From NCBI RefSeq assembly GCF_902705545.1, contig NZ_CACSHH010000003.1:124001-188000 (forward strand): 64,000 nt of DNA, given 5' to 3'. Position numbers and translations under genes: made by a program. The notes under the pieces were generated by a model. The model ran no database searches, was not told the origin of the DNA, and was given only the letters and a program-made list of their open reading frames with translations. This document shows positions 1 to 9,445 of the stretch, piece after piece (within the stretch, counting starts at the first letter, position 1; every line of letters starts with the position of its first letter). This DNA is from Chlamydia sp. 17-3921. Its GTDB lineage: Bacteria; Chlamydiota; Chlamydiia; Chlamydiales; Chlamydiaceae.

Positions 1-1
1 T

Positions 2-1168
2 ACAGAACAAGATGCTGTATTGGCAAAACAACTCCTACCTCTAAATAAACCCATCATCCTTGTAGCAAACAAAGCTGATAACCATAACGACGAGATAAGA
101 ATACACGAATTCTATTCTCTTGGGATTTCAGAAGTCATAGCGACATCTGCAGCTCATGGAAAATGTATTAATGCTCTTATTGATAAAATAAAGAAACTTG
201 CAGCAATTCCAGATCCTGTTGAAGAAACTGTCATTGTTGATGATACTCAAGATCAAGAAGTTGAGATTTCTGAAGAGCTTTTAGCTACAACAGAAGCATT
301 TTATGAAAATAACATTAATGATTTCGTAGTAGAAAAACCTATTGCGAAACTTGAGACTCAAGATACACAGAAAACTTTAAAAATAGCTCTAATTGGCAGA
401 CCTAATGTTGGAAAATCTTCAATTATTAACGGCTTACTTAATGAAGAACGTTGTATAACTGACAATATTCCAGGGACCACTCGAGATAACGTTGACATAC
501 TCTATACTTACAATGATCGCTCCTATCTGTTCATAGATACTGCTGGTCTTAGGAAAATGAAAAGTGTTAAAAATTCTGTAGAGTGGATTTCCTCATCTCG
601 GGCAGAAAAAGCTATTGCGCGAGCAGATATCTGTCTTCTTGTGATAGATGCCGTTCTAGGACTCTCTTCTTATGATAAACGTATTCTCTCTCTAATCTCT
701 AAAGAGAAAAAACCCCATATCTTACTCGTTAATAAATGGGATTTAATGCGAGAAGTTCGTATGGAACATTATTGTCGGGATATTCTCGCAACAGATTCTT
801 ATCTTGGCCAAGCAAAAATTTTGTGTATTTCAGCCATAAAAAAACGTAATTTATCTCAAATTTTCCGAACTATTAATGAATTACACGATACAATTTCTAG
901 GAAGCTTTCAACCCCAATGGTAAATAAAACATTGGCTTCTGCATTACAAAAACACCATCCTCAAATCATTAATGGTAGAAGATTAAGAATCTATTATGCG
1001 ATTCAAAAAACTTCTTCTCCTTTTCAATTCTTATTATTTATTAATGCAAAATCATTGTTAACAAAACAATATGAACATTATTTAAGAAATTCACTAAAAA
1101 CATCCTTCAAATTACATGGAATACCTTTTGATTTAAGTTTTAAAGAAAAACCGAAAAGAACAAATTAA
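2..1168 (+). CDS. der: GTPase Der (EngA), 5'-truncated by the window edge
   Basis: Ribosome-assembly GTPase with two tandem G domains and a C-terminal KH-like domain. The reading frame is open from base 2, so the gene starts outside the window; the TTG at 20 is not the real start. What remains of G domain 1 is its G4 motif NKAD near base 74. An acidic linker follows, then a complete G domain 2: GRPNVGKSS (bases 395-421), PGTTRD, DTAGL and NKWD. The basic C-terminus ends in KEKPKRTN. Family members are usually 450-490 residues, so roughly 90-100 residues lie upstream. The next gene starts 73 bases downstream on the same strand. Identification is secure from the duplicated GTPase motifs. Confidence 0.95.
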   Translation, partial: TEQDAVLAKQLLPLNKPIILVANKADNHNDEIRIHEFYSLGISEVIATSAAHGKCINALIDKIKKLAAIPDPVEETVIVDDTQDQEVEISEELLATTEAFYENNINDFVVEKPIAKLETQDTQKTLKIALIGRPNVGKSSIINGLLNEERCITDNIPGTTRDNVDILYTYNDRSYLFIDTAGLRKMKSVKNSVEWISSSRAEKAIARADICLLVIDAVLGLSSYDKRILSLISKEKKPHILLVNKWDLMREVRMEHYCRDILATDSYLGQAKILCISAIKKRNLSQIFRTINELHDTISRKLSTPMVNKTLASALQKHHPQIINGRRLRIYYAIQKTSSPFQFLLFINAKSLLTKQYEHYLRNSLKTSFKLHGIPFDLSFKEKPKRTN

Positions 1169-1241
1169 TTTGTTAAAAAAAAGAATAACTTTTATTTAAA
1201 CAGTAATTAAACAAATTAATTATTTTTGGAGATATAAAGCT

Positions 1242-1778
1242 ATGAACCATGATCATCACGATACATCAGAAGCAGATCAATACTACTTTCTTGATAAAGA
1301 TCTCTCTTACAACTCTGAAGAAACTATTTCACTAGATAAATATCACGAAACAGGAGTGTATGTTGAAGAAGAAAAAGATGATGGGGATCTTCTTATAGTT
1401 CTCGGTAATTCCATATTACAGGGAACCATTCGCCAATTCTATATAAGTGAAGATAACCTTGCCTATACCCGTAATCACCAAAAAGGACAGTGGGAACTGT
1501 GGTCTCATATTCCTATTAAAACGATTTCGTCCAAAACTTACGATTTCAACAGTCTTACGGGATCAGAATTTCTTCTCACAACGAATGTAGAGTCTTTTAT
1601 CAATGCCCCAGAAGATTTTCCTAAAGGTTCTGAAAGCTTAAACAACATCGTTATCAGTATGGCAAGCAAAAAAGTACATCACTATGTCCAATTCTTTATA
1701 GCTGATAATCGCAGAACATTTTGGATACGCCATCAAAATGATAATTTTTCTTGGTCGGATTGGGAAACGTTTATCTAA
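1242..1778 (+). CDS. Small protein with two tail-fibre-knob-like repeats (CT702-type)
   Basis: A 178-residue acidic protein with no signal peptide or membrane segment. By position it corresponds to hypothetical protein CT702. Seen in the sequence: two divergent copies of the pattern typical of phage tail-fibre or pyocin knob domains. Copy 1 (residues about 28-90) has LDKYHETGVY, then QFYI, TR and W84/W87. Copy 2 (about 99-178) has DFNSL, NAP, QFFI, WIR and W171/W174. The knob assignment is my pattern recognition, not a search result. A GGAG lies about 11 bases before the ATG. The gene converges on secA and shares its terminator. Function unknown; a carbohydrate- or surface-binding role would be a guess. 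Confidence 0.85.
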   Translation: MNHDHHDTSEADQYYFLDKDLSYNSEETISLDKYHETGVYVEEEKDDGDLLIVLGNSILQGTIRQFYISEDNLAYTRNHQKGQWELWSHIPIKTISSKTYDFNSLTGSEFLLTTNVESFINAPEDFPKGSESLNNIVISMASKKVHHYVQFFIADNRRTFWIRHQNDNFSWSDWETFI

Positions 1779-1810
1779 TACTCCAAGATCAAATAAAGTA
1801 TCAAGAAACT

Positions 1811-1847
1811 AAAAAAGAGGCCGAAAATATCTTCTCGTCTCTTTTTT
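1811..1847. terminator. Bidirectional terminator between the CT702-type gene and secA
   Basis: A perfect 9-base inverted repeat, AAAAAAGAG (1811-1819) and CTCTTTTTT (1839-1847), flanks a 19-base loop. It gives a U-run at the end of the transcript on either strand. The secA stop codon (complement of 1846-1848) lies inside the right arm. Position and symmetry fit a shared terminator for the converging genes. Confidence 0.6.
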
Positions 1848-4746
1848 ACTCCTCTTCAGACTCTGAAACAATCGTAAACTCCATAGGACCAAAATTAACA
1901 TCACTATGGAAAGATGTTGCTACAGTAGGAATGATTTTACTATTAGCTTGTTCTCGTTGTGCTGTAAGTTCCAAATGAAATAGATGCTTAGTAAGCATAA
2001 TACGAATATCACGAATTAGCCCTTCGAATAAAAAGAAAGATTCATATTTATATTCCAATAAAGGATCTTTCTGACCCACAGTTCTTAAACCTACCTCACT
2101 ACGTAGTAAATCCATCTCTATAAGGTGAATTTTCCACTGTTCATCGATGTGCATAATCATCACTGAACGGAAGATGTCTTTACAAATCCTCTCTACATCA
2201 ATAGTTTTATTTTCTGCTGCTGCTGCAATTTCTTGAATCATATGAGAAAACTTCTGAGACAAGACTTGAGTAAGCTTTTGAGAGATTTTTTCTGCTATTG
2301 TATCTATGTTTCCGAGTTCTAGTAGTTGAGATTTGTCTAATTCTATAGGGAAAGAGTAATCCATCCATTCTTGAAGTTGTGTAGGAACTCCAGAAGAAGA
2401 TACCACAGCATTGGCTACCATTAAGGCCACGTGGTAAATAACTTCTTGTATCAGAGCAAAGATATCTTCTTCATACAAAACATCATTACGAAAAGCATAA
2501 ATAGTTTGGCGCTGTTTATTCATTACATCGTCATATTCTAAAGTATGCTTTCGAATAGTATAATTTCGACCTTCTACACGTTTCTGGGCGGTTTCTATCA
2601 TCCTATTAAACATAGGGTCTGACATAGCTTCACCTTCGGGAGGACGAAAATGACGAATCAAAGCATTTAATTTAGGAGAAGCGAAAAGTCGCATCAAACG
2701 ATCTTCGAAAGATAAGAAGAATTTAGCTGAGCCTGGGTCTCCTAACCGAGCACATCTTCCTCTTAGCTGTCTATCAATACGACGAGATTGATGACGGGAA
2801 GTTCCGATAACATGTAGTCCTCCTACGATGACAGCTTCCTCATCTAATTTGATATCAGTTCCTCGTCCAGCCATATTGGTTGCAACGGTCACGGCACCAA
2901 GTTTGCCTGCTCCAGCAATAATTTCAGCTTCTTGAGCATGGTTTTTTGCATTTAATACAGTATGCCCTATCCGATTCTGTTTCAAAATACGCGAAAGTTT
3001 CTCTGATACTTCCACAGATTCTGTTCCAACAAGAATAGGATTACCTTTTTGATGTACTTTAGAGATCTCACTAATGATAGCGTGGTATTTTTCACGCTCC
3101 GTCATATAGAATTCATCATTGTGATCTATACGTAAACAAGGCTTATATGTCGGAACCTGTAGTACGTATAAATTATAAATTTCTTTGAATTCTCGAGATT
3201 CGGTAATTGCAGTTCCTGTCATCCCTGCAAGTTTGTCATATAGACGGAAAAAGTTCTGCAGCGTAACGGTAGCAAAAGTCTGAGATTCTTTACGAATCTT
3301 AACATCTTCCTTTGCTTCAATAGCTTGATGCAACCCATCAGAAAAACGACGACCAGGTTGAGGACGACCTGTATGTTCATCAATAATTACGATATCACCT
3401 TCACGCACGATGTAATCAACATCTCGCTCCATTAATAATTGAGCTCGCAATAACTGTCTCAAACCATGAGCTCTAGCTTTTCTCTGAGCATCTTCTTCAG
3501 AAACAGCTATCTTTTTATTAATTTTATCTACGGGAGATAAGGAGTTATCATGGTCTATCAAAGAGTACTCGTGCCCCATATCCATCATAACAAAATCTTC
3601 AGCAGAGCCTTCAGCATGCTCTACCCATTGTAACATTCCTTTATCTGTCAGTTCAAAATCATTATTATGTTCGTCAACAGTGATATATAATTGAGCTAGG
3701 AGTTCTAAACACTCTTCTTTATTTTGCTCCGCGTGATAATAAACATCCCACTTATCAATGAGAGCACGTAAATCTGGATGTTCTCGAACTCTACGTAAAA
3801 TACGATTTAAGGGCATTCCCTTGCTTACCAGCCAAAAACTACGACAGCACTCAGAAATAGCTTCAAATTTTTTCTTATCTTTAGGAAGAAAATCAGTATC
3901 TAAAAAAGGATCTAACCCACGACGAGCTTCAAGGGCAATCTGATTACAAAGATCCCGTTGTAAAACGACAAGCTCTGCTACCTTATTTTTTAATTCAGAA
4001 TAAACAGGATTATGTTTTTCCCCTGGCCCAGAAATTATTAGAGGGGTTCTAGCCTCATCTATCAATACAGAATCAACTTCATCAATTATTGCGAAATAAA
4101 AGCCTCGACCTACCTGATCTTCAGCTCGGGTTGCAATAGAATTATCTCTCAGGTAATCAAAACCGAACTCGGAAGCAGTTCCATAAACGACATCACATTG
4201 ATAAATCTCTTTACGTTTTTCTGTAGGTGTTCCAGAAATAAGAACTCCTGTGCGTAATCCTAACCAGCGTAATACAGATCCAACCCATTCACAATCTCGT
4301 TGAGCTAGATAATCATTCACCGTGACAAGATGTACGGACTTTCCACTTAATGCGTTCAAGAAAAGAGGCATAACTGCAGTTAAGGTTTTCCCTTCACCAG
4401 TTTGCATCTCTGTAATAAATCCTTTGTGCATAGCAATAGCACCTAGGATTTGGACATCATACGGCACCATGTCCCATTCCTGATGGTAACCAGAAACTTC
4501 TACAGGAGTTCCAGCAAGGCGCCGACAGACGTTTTTCACTACACCATAGGCTTCAGGAAGCAAAGCATCTAAGGATTCACCTTCCTGATACCGTTTTTTT
4601 AATTCTACTGTTTTACTTCGCAATTCCTCATCAGATAGGAGAGTAAACATTTCATCGAAAATATTTACACTATCAACAAGCTTTTGGAATTTTTTTAAAG
4701 TACGCTCTTGCGAAGAACCAAAGAAGCGTTTAAGAAAATCTATCAT
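1846..4746 (-). CDS. secA: Protein translocase ATPase SecA
   Basis: ATP-driven motor that pushes unfolded preproteins through SecYEG at the inner membrane. It is 966 residues, with Walker A MQTGEGKT (residues 114-121), DEVD (222-225), the preprotein cross-linking region, a second nucleotide-binding fold with ATNMAGRGTDIKL, and the RQLRGRCARLGDPG helicase motif. The C-terminus ends ...VSESEEE and lacks the Cys-rich zinc/SecB-binding tail of many SecA proteins. The ATG at 4746 has no obvious Shine-Dalgarno. The gene is monocistronic by spacing: 165 bases separate it from the next upstream minus-strand gene. Identification is secure. Confidence 0.97.
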   Translation of the reverse strand: MIDFLKRFFGSSQERTLKKFQKLVDSVNIFDEMFTLLSDEELRSKTVELKKRYQEGESLDALLPEAYGVVKNVCRRLAGTPVEVSGYHQEWDMVPYDVQILGAIAMHKGFITEMQTGEGKTLTAVMPLFLNALSGKSVHLVTVNDYLAQRDCEWVGSVLRWLGLRTGVLISGTPTEKRKEIYQCDVVYGTASEFGFDYLRDNSIATRAEDQVGRGFYFAIIDEVDSVLIDEARTPLIISGPGEKHNPVYSELKNKVAELVVLQRDLCNQIALEARRGLDPFLDTDFLPKDKKKFEAISECCRSFWLVSKGMPLNRILRRVREHPDLRALIDKWDVYYHAEQNKEECLELLAQLYITVDEHNNDFELTDKGMLQWVEHAEGSAEDFVMMDMGHEYSLIDHDNSLSPVDKINKKIAVSEEDAQRKARAHGLRQLLRAQLLMERDVDYIVREGDIVIIDEHTGRPQPGRRFSDGLHQAIEAKEDVKIRKESQTFATVTLQNFFRLYDKLAGMTGTAITESREFKEIYNLYVLQVPTYKPCLRIDHNDEFYMTEREKYHAIISEISKVHQKGNPILVGTESVEVSEKLSRILKQNRIGHTVLNAKNHAQEAEIIAGAGKLGAVTVATNMAGRGTDIKLDEEAVIVGGLHVIGTSRHQSRRIDRQLRGRCARLGDPGSAKFFLSFEDRLMRLFASPKLNALIRHFRPPEGEAMSDPMFNRMIETAQKRVEGRNYTIRKHTLEYDDVMNKQRQTIYAFRNDVLYEEDIFALIQEVIYHVALMVANAVVSSSGVPTQLQEWMDYSFPIELDKSQLLELGNIDTIAEKISQKLTQVLSQKFSHMIQEIAAAAENKTIDVERICKDIFRSVMIMHIDEQWKIHLIEMDLLRSEVGLRTVGQKDPLLEYKYESFFLFEGLIRDIRIMLTKHLFHLELTAQREQANSKIIPTVATSFHSDVNFGPMEFTIVSESEEE

Positions 4747-4911
4747 ACATTGTTCAAATTGTATAAAACTTCATTATCTTTTACGAGAACATCTCTTAAC
4801 ACCATACTCTATTAGACTTAATAAAACGAATAAAAGTTCCCTGAAGCCCTATTTCTCTCAGCAACTCATCAAAAAAATTTATAAAAATAAGGAAATAAGA
4901 CAAAACAACAA

Positions 4912-6237
4912 TTATGCAGCAAGCAACGTCATGATTTCCATGATATGATGATCACTCAAAGGCAATTTCTGCCTTAAATTACGCATAATTTGTGCTCGAC
5001 GTTTTTTTTGTTGTAAAGAGTTATCTTGGCAGGAAAGAAAAGATTGTATTTCATAAGCAACATCAAAATTCCCTAAACGTGCTTCACAAGCACTTAATAA
5101 TTCTAAAGTTTCGCAACAATGATGTAATTGAACGGCTTTTCTTGCATACATAAGACCTTCTTTTGGAACAACAGTAGTCGCAAATCCTACACCAACAAGC
5201 CAAGCCAAGGCTTTACAAGCAATTAAACATTCTGGTGATTTTTGAATAATCTTAAGATAGATTTTTTCAGCATCAGAATATTTGCTCAAACGGCAAAGAC
5301 ATAAGCCGTAACTAAGATTGCATTTGTCATCTTCTACAAAGATAGGGCAATTCAAAGCAAATTTCCAACAACGCTCGGCTAAAAAATAATCCTGAATATC
5401 CATAGCAGCTAAGGCTGCATGTTTCATTAATAAAGCATCCCCGCTCGACCATAAACGGCTACTTTGATAAATTAAAAGAGCCCGACCAGGCTTTCCTAAT
5501 TTTTGTTCACACAATCCGATATTAAATAGAGCTTCATCTTTATAAGCTGGATCTGCTAGTAATTTTCGAAACAATTGGCCAGCTTGAATATAATTTGAAG
5601 AGATCCGGTTTGCGTGAGCCAAGGTATAGGTCACTTCTATAGGGCATGGTCCTAAAGCACAAGCACGATTGTACAATTCTATTGCGTCATGATAACGCTT
5701 AGAAATAAAATAAATATAACCAACTGTAATATAGGTTTCTTGATGAGAAAGAGGAGAAATCCAAGGTTCTATCAAACTACATGCTTCATTAACATGTCCC
5801 AAACGAACAAGAGCTGAAGCAAATTTAGCTGCATCTTGCTCTTCTAATTTTTCCAAGGGGATTAAAGAAAAAGCCTGAGCACATTCTTTAAATGCTCCGT
5901 AACGAAACGCTTTATAGGCAACTTCTAAAAAGAATGCATCCCCTATCAATTTTAGTTTATGTGCTTCAGCAAGTAACTTTTCAGCTTCATCAAAACGTTC
6001 CATCTCCCGAAGGATCCGCATATAATCAAACAAGCATAGATACCTAAAAAAGCGTTTTTTAAAAATTGGGAGAAGTTTTTGCTCCGCAATAGCCCATTCC
6101 TTCAACTCCATACTTAAACGGACTTCTCGAATGACCTGAGTAGCATGACGACGAAAACAAATAAGGCAGTAATAACTTTTAGCAACAACTGCTATTGCTA
6201 AACTTGTAACTAAAGTCCATAAGATGACTAGCCACAT
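4912..6237 (-). CDS. Membrane-anchored TPR-repeat protein (CT700-type)
   Basis: A 441-residue protein with an N-terminal hydrophobic anchor (residues about 2-25) followed by an all-helical region of degenerate tetratricopeptide repeats. Examples are AITYL/AIELY-like helices, IEVTYTLAHANRISSNYIQAG and LFNIGLCEQKLGKPGRALLIY. Cysteines are unusually frequent. TPR arrays usually act as protein-protein scaffolds; no partner can be inferred here. It lies between secA and psd, all on the minus strand, 59 bases downstream of psd. By position it is the conserved chlamydial hypothetical CT700. Confidence 0.85.
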   Translation of the reverse strand: MWLVILWTLVTSLAIAVVAKSYYCLICFRRHATQVIREVRLSMELKEWAIAEQKLLPIFKKRFFRYLCLFDYMRILREMERFDEAEKLLAEAHKLKLIGDAFFLEVAYKAFRYGAFKECAQAFSLIPLEKLEEQDAAKFASALVRLGHVNEACSLIEPWISPLSHQETYITVGYIYFISKRYHDAIELYNRACALGPCPIEVTYTLAHANRISSNYIQAGQLFRKLLADPAYKDEALFNIGLCEQKLGKPGRALLIYQSSRLWSSGDALLMKHAALAAMDIQDYFLAERCWKFALNCPIFVEDDKCNLSYGLCLCRLSKYSDAEKIYLKIIQKSPECLIACKALAWLVGVGFATTVVPKEGLMYARKAVQLHHCCETLELLSACEARLGNFDVAYEIQSFLSCQDNSLQQKKRRAQIMRNLRQKLPLSDHHIMEIMTLLAA

Positions 6238-6296
6238 AATTTGCCATTTTTGACTTTTCTCTCCCTTTGCAATACCAAAAAAAAACTTTAAAGTCT

Positions 6297-7220
6297 TTAA
6301 TTTTCTTCTCTACGAACAGTTCCTAAAGCCTGTCCCATTAAACAGCGCGTCTCAAGACCCATACGAGAATTTCTCAATAAATCATCTTCAAATCGAATAC
6401 TGTGGGGAAGAAAAAGTAAAATTACTGTAGAGCCTCCAAAAGAAAAAAAGCCCTTCTCTTCTCCTTTTCGATAAGGTTTTCCTAAGGAAAAAGTTTGCTC
6501 TATTGATCCAACATTTAATGCACCGACTTCAAGATAAAGAACTTTTCCAAATATCTCAGATCGTAAAACTGTGATGGCTCTCTTATTTTCACAAAACAAA
6601 ATAAAATTATTTTTTATAGCCATAGGATGAACAGAAAAAAGATGTCCATTAATAAGTCGAGTTTCTTCTGGGATACAATCACAAGGAAAATGAAACCGAT
6701 GATAATCAAAAGGCGCAAGACGAGCTATAACCATACTTCCCAAAGCATATTGCTCAACTAATTGACTATCACCCAATAACTTTGGAAGGGAAAAATATTT
6801 TGACTTGATTACAAATGTATTAAAATCTGCAATATTAGGATAAACAAGATAACGCCCATCTACGGGAGTTATGCAAACATGATCTCCAGGACAAACAGGT
6901 CGAGCTTCCAAGATTAATTTCCGAATAAAAAAATCATTAAAAGATTTATAAGCAGTTATAGGCTGCTCTAATTCTTTCTCCGAAATTTTATAACGTGCCA
7001 CGAAAGGAGCTATTTGTTTACGAGTCCAAGAACGTCTTTGAACCCAACCGTAGAATCGAGAGAAAAAAGGATTTCGGGATAAAAGAATAGACAATACCTT
7101 TCCAATTTTTGAATTATATAAAAATCGCATCGTTTTTTCATAAAAAATGGGCTCGACAACTCTTTCTTTAGTCAAACGATCTATGTACTGCAATTTCTTC
7201 ACAAATCTTCTCTTAAACAA
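6297..7220 (-). CDS. psd: Phosphatidylserine decarboxylase proenzyme
   Basis: Converts phosphatidylserine to phosphatidylethanolamine in the inner membrane. The 307-residue proenzyme self-cleaves to form a pyruvoyl group. The cleavage motif is GGST (residues 262-265, cut between G263 and S264) where the common form is LGST. DYHRFH (172-177) and PVDGR (119-123) are the usual maturation and active-site segments. Length and motifs fit a full enzyme. It is divergent from mnmE across a 136-base AT-rich gap that must hold both promoters. Well supported. Confidence 0.95.
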   Translation of the reverse strand: MFKRRFVKKLQYIDRLTKERVVEPIFYEKTMRFLYNSKIGKVLSILLSRNPFFSRFYGWVQRRSWTRKQIAPFVARYKISEKELEQPITAYKSFNDFFIRKLILEARPVCPGDHVCITPVDGRYLVYPNIADFNTFVIKSKYFSLPKLLGDSQLVEQYALGSMVIARLAPFDYHRFHFPCDCIPEETRLINGHLFSVHPMAIKNNFILFCENKRAITVLRSEIFGKVLYLEVGALNVGSIEQTFSLGKPYRKGEEKGFFSFGGSTVILLFLPHSIRFEDDLLRNSRMGLETRCLMGQALGTVRREEN

Positions 7221-7356
7221 GGCAATTCAATAACTATAAAAAGATTTATAAAAATATCCAAATTAATTAACTGCCTCTTTCCAAAGAAAAACCCCCTTAT
7301 CTCTTTAATATAAAACCTGATATTCTAAATAAAAGTTATTCCAACTTTCTATTTCT

Positions 7357-8688
7357 ATGCTTACAAACGACACTATTGCAGCTATTGCCACACCTCCTGG
7401 TGAAGGAGGCATTGCCATTGTCCGAATATCTGGCCCAGAAGCAATTCTTATTGCTGATCGAATCTTTTCTGGGAACGTCACTGAATATGCTTCTCATACA
7501 GCTCATCTTGGAGATGTTTTTTACCAAAATACTATCATAGATCAAGCATTGCTTCTCATTATGCGCTCTCCGAAATCATTTACAGGAGAAGATGTCATCG
7601 AATTTCAATGTCATGGAGGATATTTTGCTTGCACCCAAATTCTTGAATCAGTGTTTACAGAAGGAGCGCGAGCAGCTCTTCCTGGGGAATTCTCTCAAAG
7701 AGCTTTTCTTAATGGAAAAATAGATCTCATTCAAGCTGAGGCCATACAAAATCTTATTGCTGCAGATAATTTAGATGCTTTTCGTATTGCCCAAGAGCAT
7801 TTTCAAGGAGCTTTTTCAAAAAAAGTTCAGGAAATTACAAATTTGATTTTTGAAACTTTAGCATTTATAGAAGTCTTGGCAGATTTCCCAGAAGAAGAAC
7901 AACCCTCATTAGAAATTCCTAAACAAAATATTCAAAAATCTCTTGATATCGTTGCAAATTTTTTAGATAGCTTTAACGAAGGGCAACGCCTAGCTCAAGG
8001 AACAACTATTATTCTTGCTGGAGAACCAAATGTTGGAAAATCTTCTCTTTTAAACGCTCTTGTACAAAAAAATCGAGCTATTGTCTCAGATATTCCAGGA
8101 ACTACACGAGATATTTTAGAAGAAGCTTGGTTGTTACAAGGAAAACGTATCCGATTAATTGATACCGCAGGTCAAAGAACAACTAATGACTATATAGAAA
8201 ATGAAGGTATTAATAGAGCTATAGAGGCAATGAAACACGCTGAAAGAATTCTTTGGGTGATAGATTCAACGCGACCTTGTAAGTCTTTACCCGAAATACT
8301 TTTCTCTAAACCTTCTTTCTTGATATGGAATAAAGCGGATCTTGCTACGCCACCGAAGCTTCAGACCGACTTACCTCAATTTACAGTATCAACAAAAACA
8401 GGAAAGGGTCTTACAGAATTAAAAAGAGCTTTGCAACAATGGATTCAATGTAACCCTTCAGGAAAAAATTCTAAAATTTTTTTAGTATCTTCTCGTCATT
8501 ATACTATTTTTAAAACCATTCACCAATGTTTAGTTGCGGCTCAAGAAAACTTATCTTCTCAACTCCCTCCAGAATTTGTTGCTCAAGATCTAAGGCACGC
8601 CCTACACTCCATCGGCAATCTATCAGGATCTGAAGTTACAGAAAATATCTTAGGAGAAATTTTTAGTAGATTTTGTATTGGCAAATAG
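7357..8688 (+). CDS. mnmE: tRNA uridine-5-carboxymethylaminomethyl modification GTPase MnmE
   Basis: Works with MnmG to modify the wobble uridine of certain tRNAs. It is 443 residues. The N-terminal folate-binding domain ([22 protein letters not shown]) is followed by a helical domain into which a GTPase domain is inserted. GTPase motifs are GEPNVGKSS (residues 222-230), PGTTRD, DTAGQ (269-273) and NKAD (325-328). The C-terminus is the diagnostic FCIGK (439-443), carrying the catalytic cysteine. The start codon has no clear Shine-Dalgarno. The stop lies just before the nth start, so the two genes are probably co-transcribed. Confidence 0.96.
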   Translation: MLTNDTIAAIATPPGEGGIAIVRISGPEAILIADRIFSGNVTEYASHTAHLGDVFYQNTIIDQALLLIMRSPKSFTGEDVIEFQCHGGYFACTQILESVFTEGARAALPGEFSQRAFLNGKIDLIQAEAIQNLIAADNLDAFRIAQEHFQGAFSKKVQEITNLIFETLAFIEVLADFPEEEQPSLEIPKQNIQKSLDIVANFLDSFNEGQRLAQGTTIILAGEPNVGKSSLLNALVQKNRAIVSDIPGTTRDILEEAWLLQGKRIRLIDTAGQRTTNDYIENEGINRAIEAMKHAERILWVIDSTRPCKSLPEILFSKPSFLIWNKADLATPPKLQTDLPQFTVSTKTGKGLTELKRALQQWIQCNPSGKNSKIFLVSSRHYTIFKTIHQCLVAAQENLSSQLPPEFVAQDLRHALHSIGNLSGSEVTENILGEIFSRFCIGK

Positions 8689-8692
8689 AAAT

Positions 8693-9322
8693 ATGAAATC
8701 ATTTATCCTTTCTACATTAAACACATTATTTCCAAATCCACAACCGTCACTGATAGGCTGGTCTACACCTTTTCAACTTCTTATTGCAATTTTACTCTCA
8801 GGGAACTCGACTGACAAAGCTGTTAACACTGTAATACCTTTACTCTTTAAGACTGCTCCAAATGCCCTCTCCATGGCAAGTTTACCCATCGAAACGCTTT
8901 ATAAACTTATAGCTCCCTGCGGTCTCGGTCAAAGAAAGTCTCTTTACATTCAAAAGTTGGCTAAAATTCTCATTCAAAAATATAACGGCGAACCTCCTGC
9001 AGAAATGTCTCTTCTTACCCAGCTCCCTGGAGTAGGAAGAAAAACAGCATCGGTGTTTCTTGGGATTATCTATAACAAACCAACATTTCCTGTAGACACC
9101 CACATATTACGTCTTGCGCAACGTTGGGAGATTACTAAAAAGAAAAGTCCTTCTGCTGCAGAAAAAGATTTAACTCTATTTTTTGAGAACAACAATACCC
9201 CAAAACTACATCTACAATTAATTCACTATGCACGAAAGTTTTGTCCAGCTTTACACCATAAAATTACAAATTGTCCTATATGCTTTTATCTTTTTAAAAA
9301 GAAATATGATCCTGGTATCTAA
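8693..9322 (+). CDS. nth: Endonuclease III-type DNA glycosylase with incomplete Fe-S cysteine set
   Basis: Base-excision-repair glycosylase/AP lyase for oxidised pyrimidines. I use the ATG at 8693 (209 residues); a TTG at 8678 overlapping mnmE would add five residues but is less natural. The helix-hairpin-helix is LPGVGRKTAS (111-120) with catalytic Lys117, and the catalytic Asp is D135 in PVDTHILR. In the usual C-terminal [4Fe-4S] motif C-x6-C-x2-C-x5-C, this protein has Cys184, Cys194 and Cys197 (spacing 9 and 2). The fourth position is lysine-rich with no cysteine. The catalytic core is intact; cluster binding is doubtful. Confidence 0.93.
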   Translation: MKSFILSTLNTLFPNPQPSLIGWSTPFQLLIAILLSGNSTDKAVNTVIPLLFKTAPNALSMASLPIETLYKLIAPCGLGQRKSLYIQKLAKILIQKYNGEPPAEMSLLTQLPGVGRKTASVFLGIIYNKPTFPVDTHILRLAQRWEITKKKSPSAAEKDLTLFFENNNTPKLHLQLIHYARKFCPALHHKITNCPICFYLFKKKYDPGI

Positions 9323-9445
9323 AAATTTACTGTTAACTAAAAGCTTTCGAAAAGTCTCTCTCAAAATCAAAGAGAAAATAGTTTGCTTTCTATGAGAGAA
9401 TTTTCTTAAACTACATAAATATCTCATTCAAAATCTCTATAGAAA

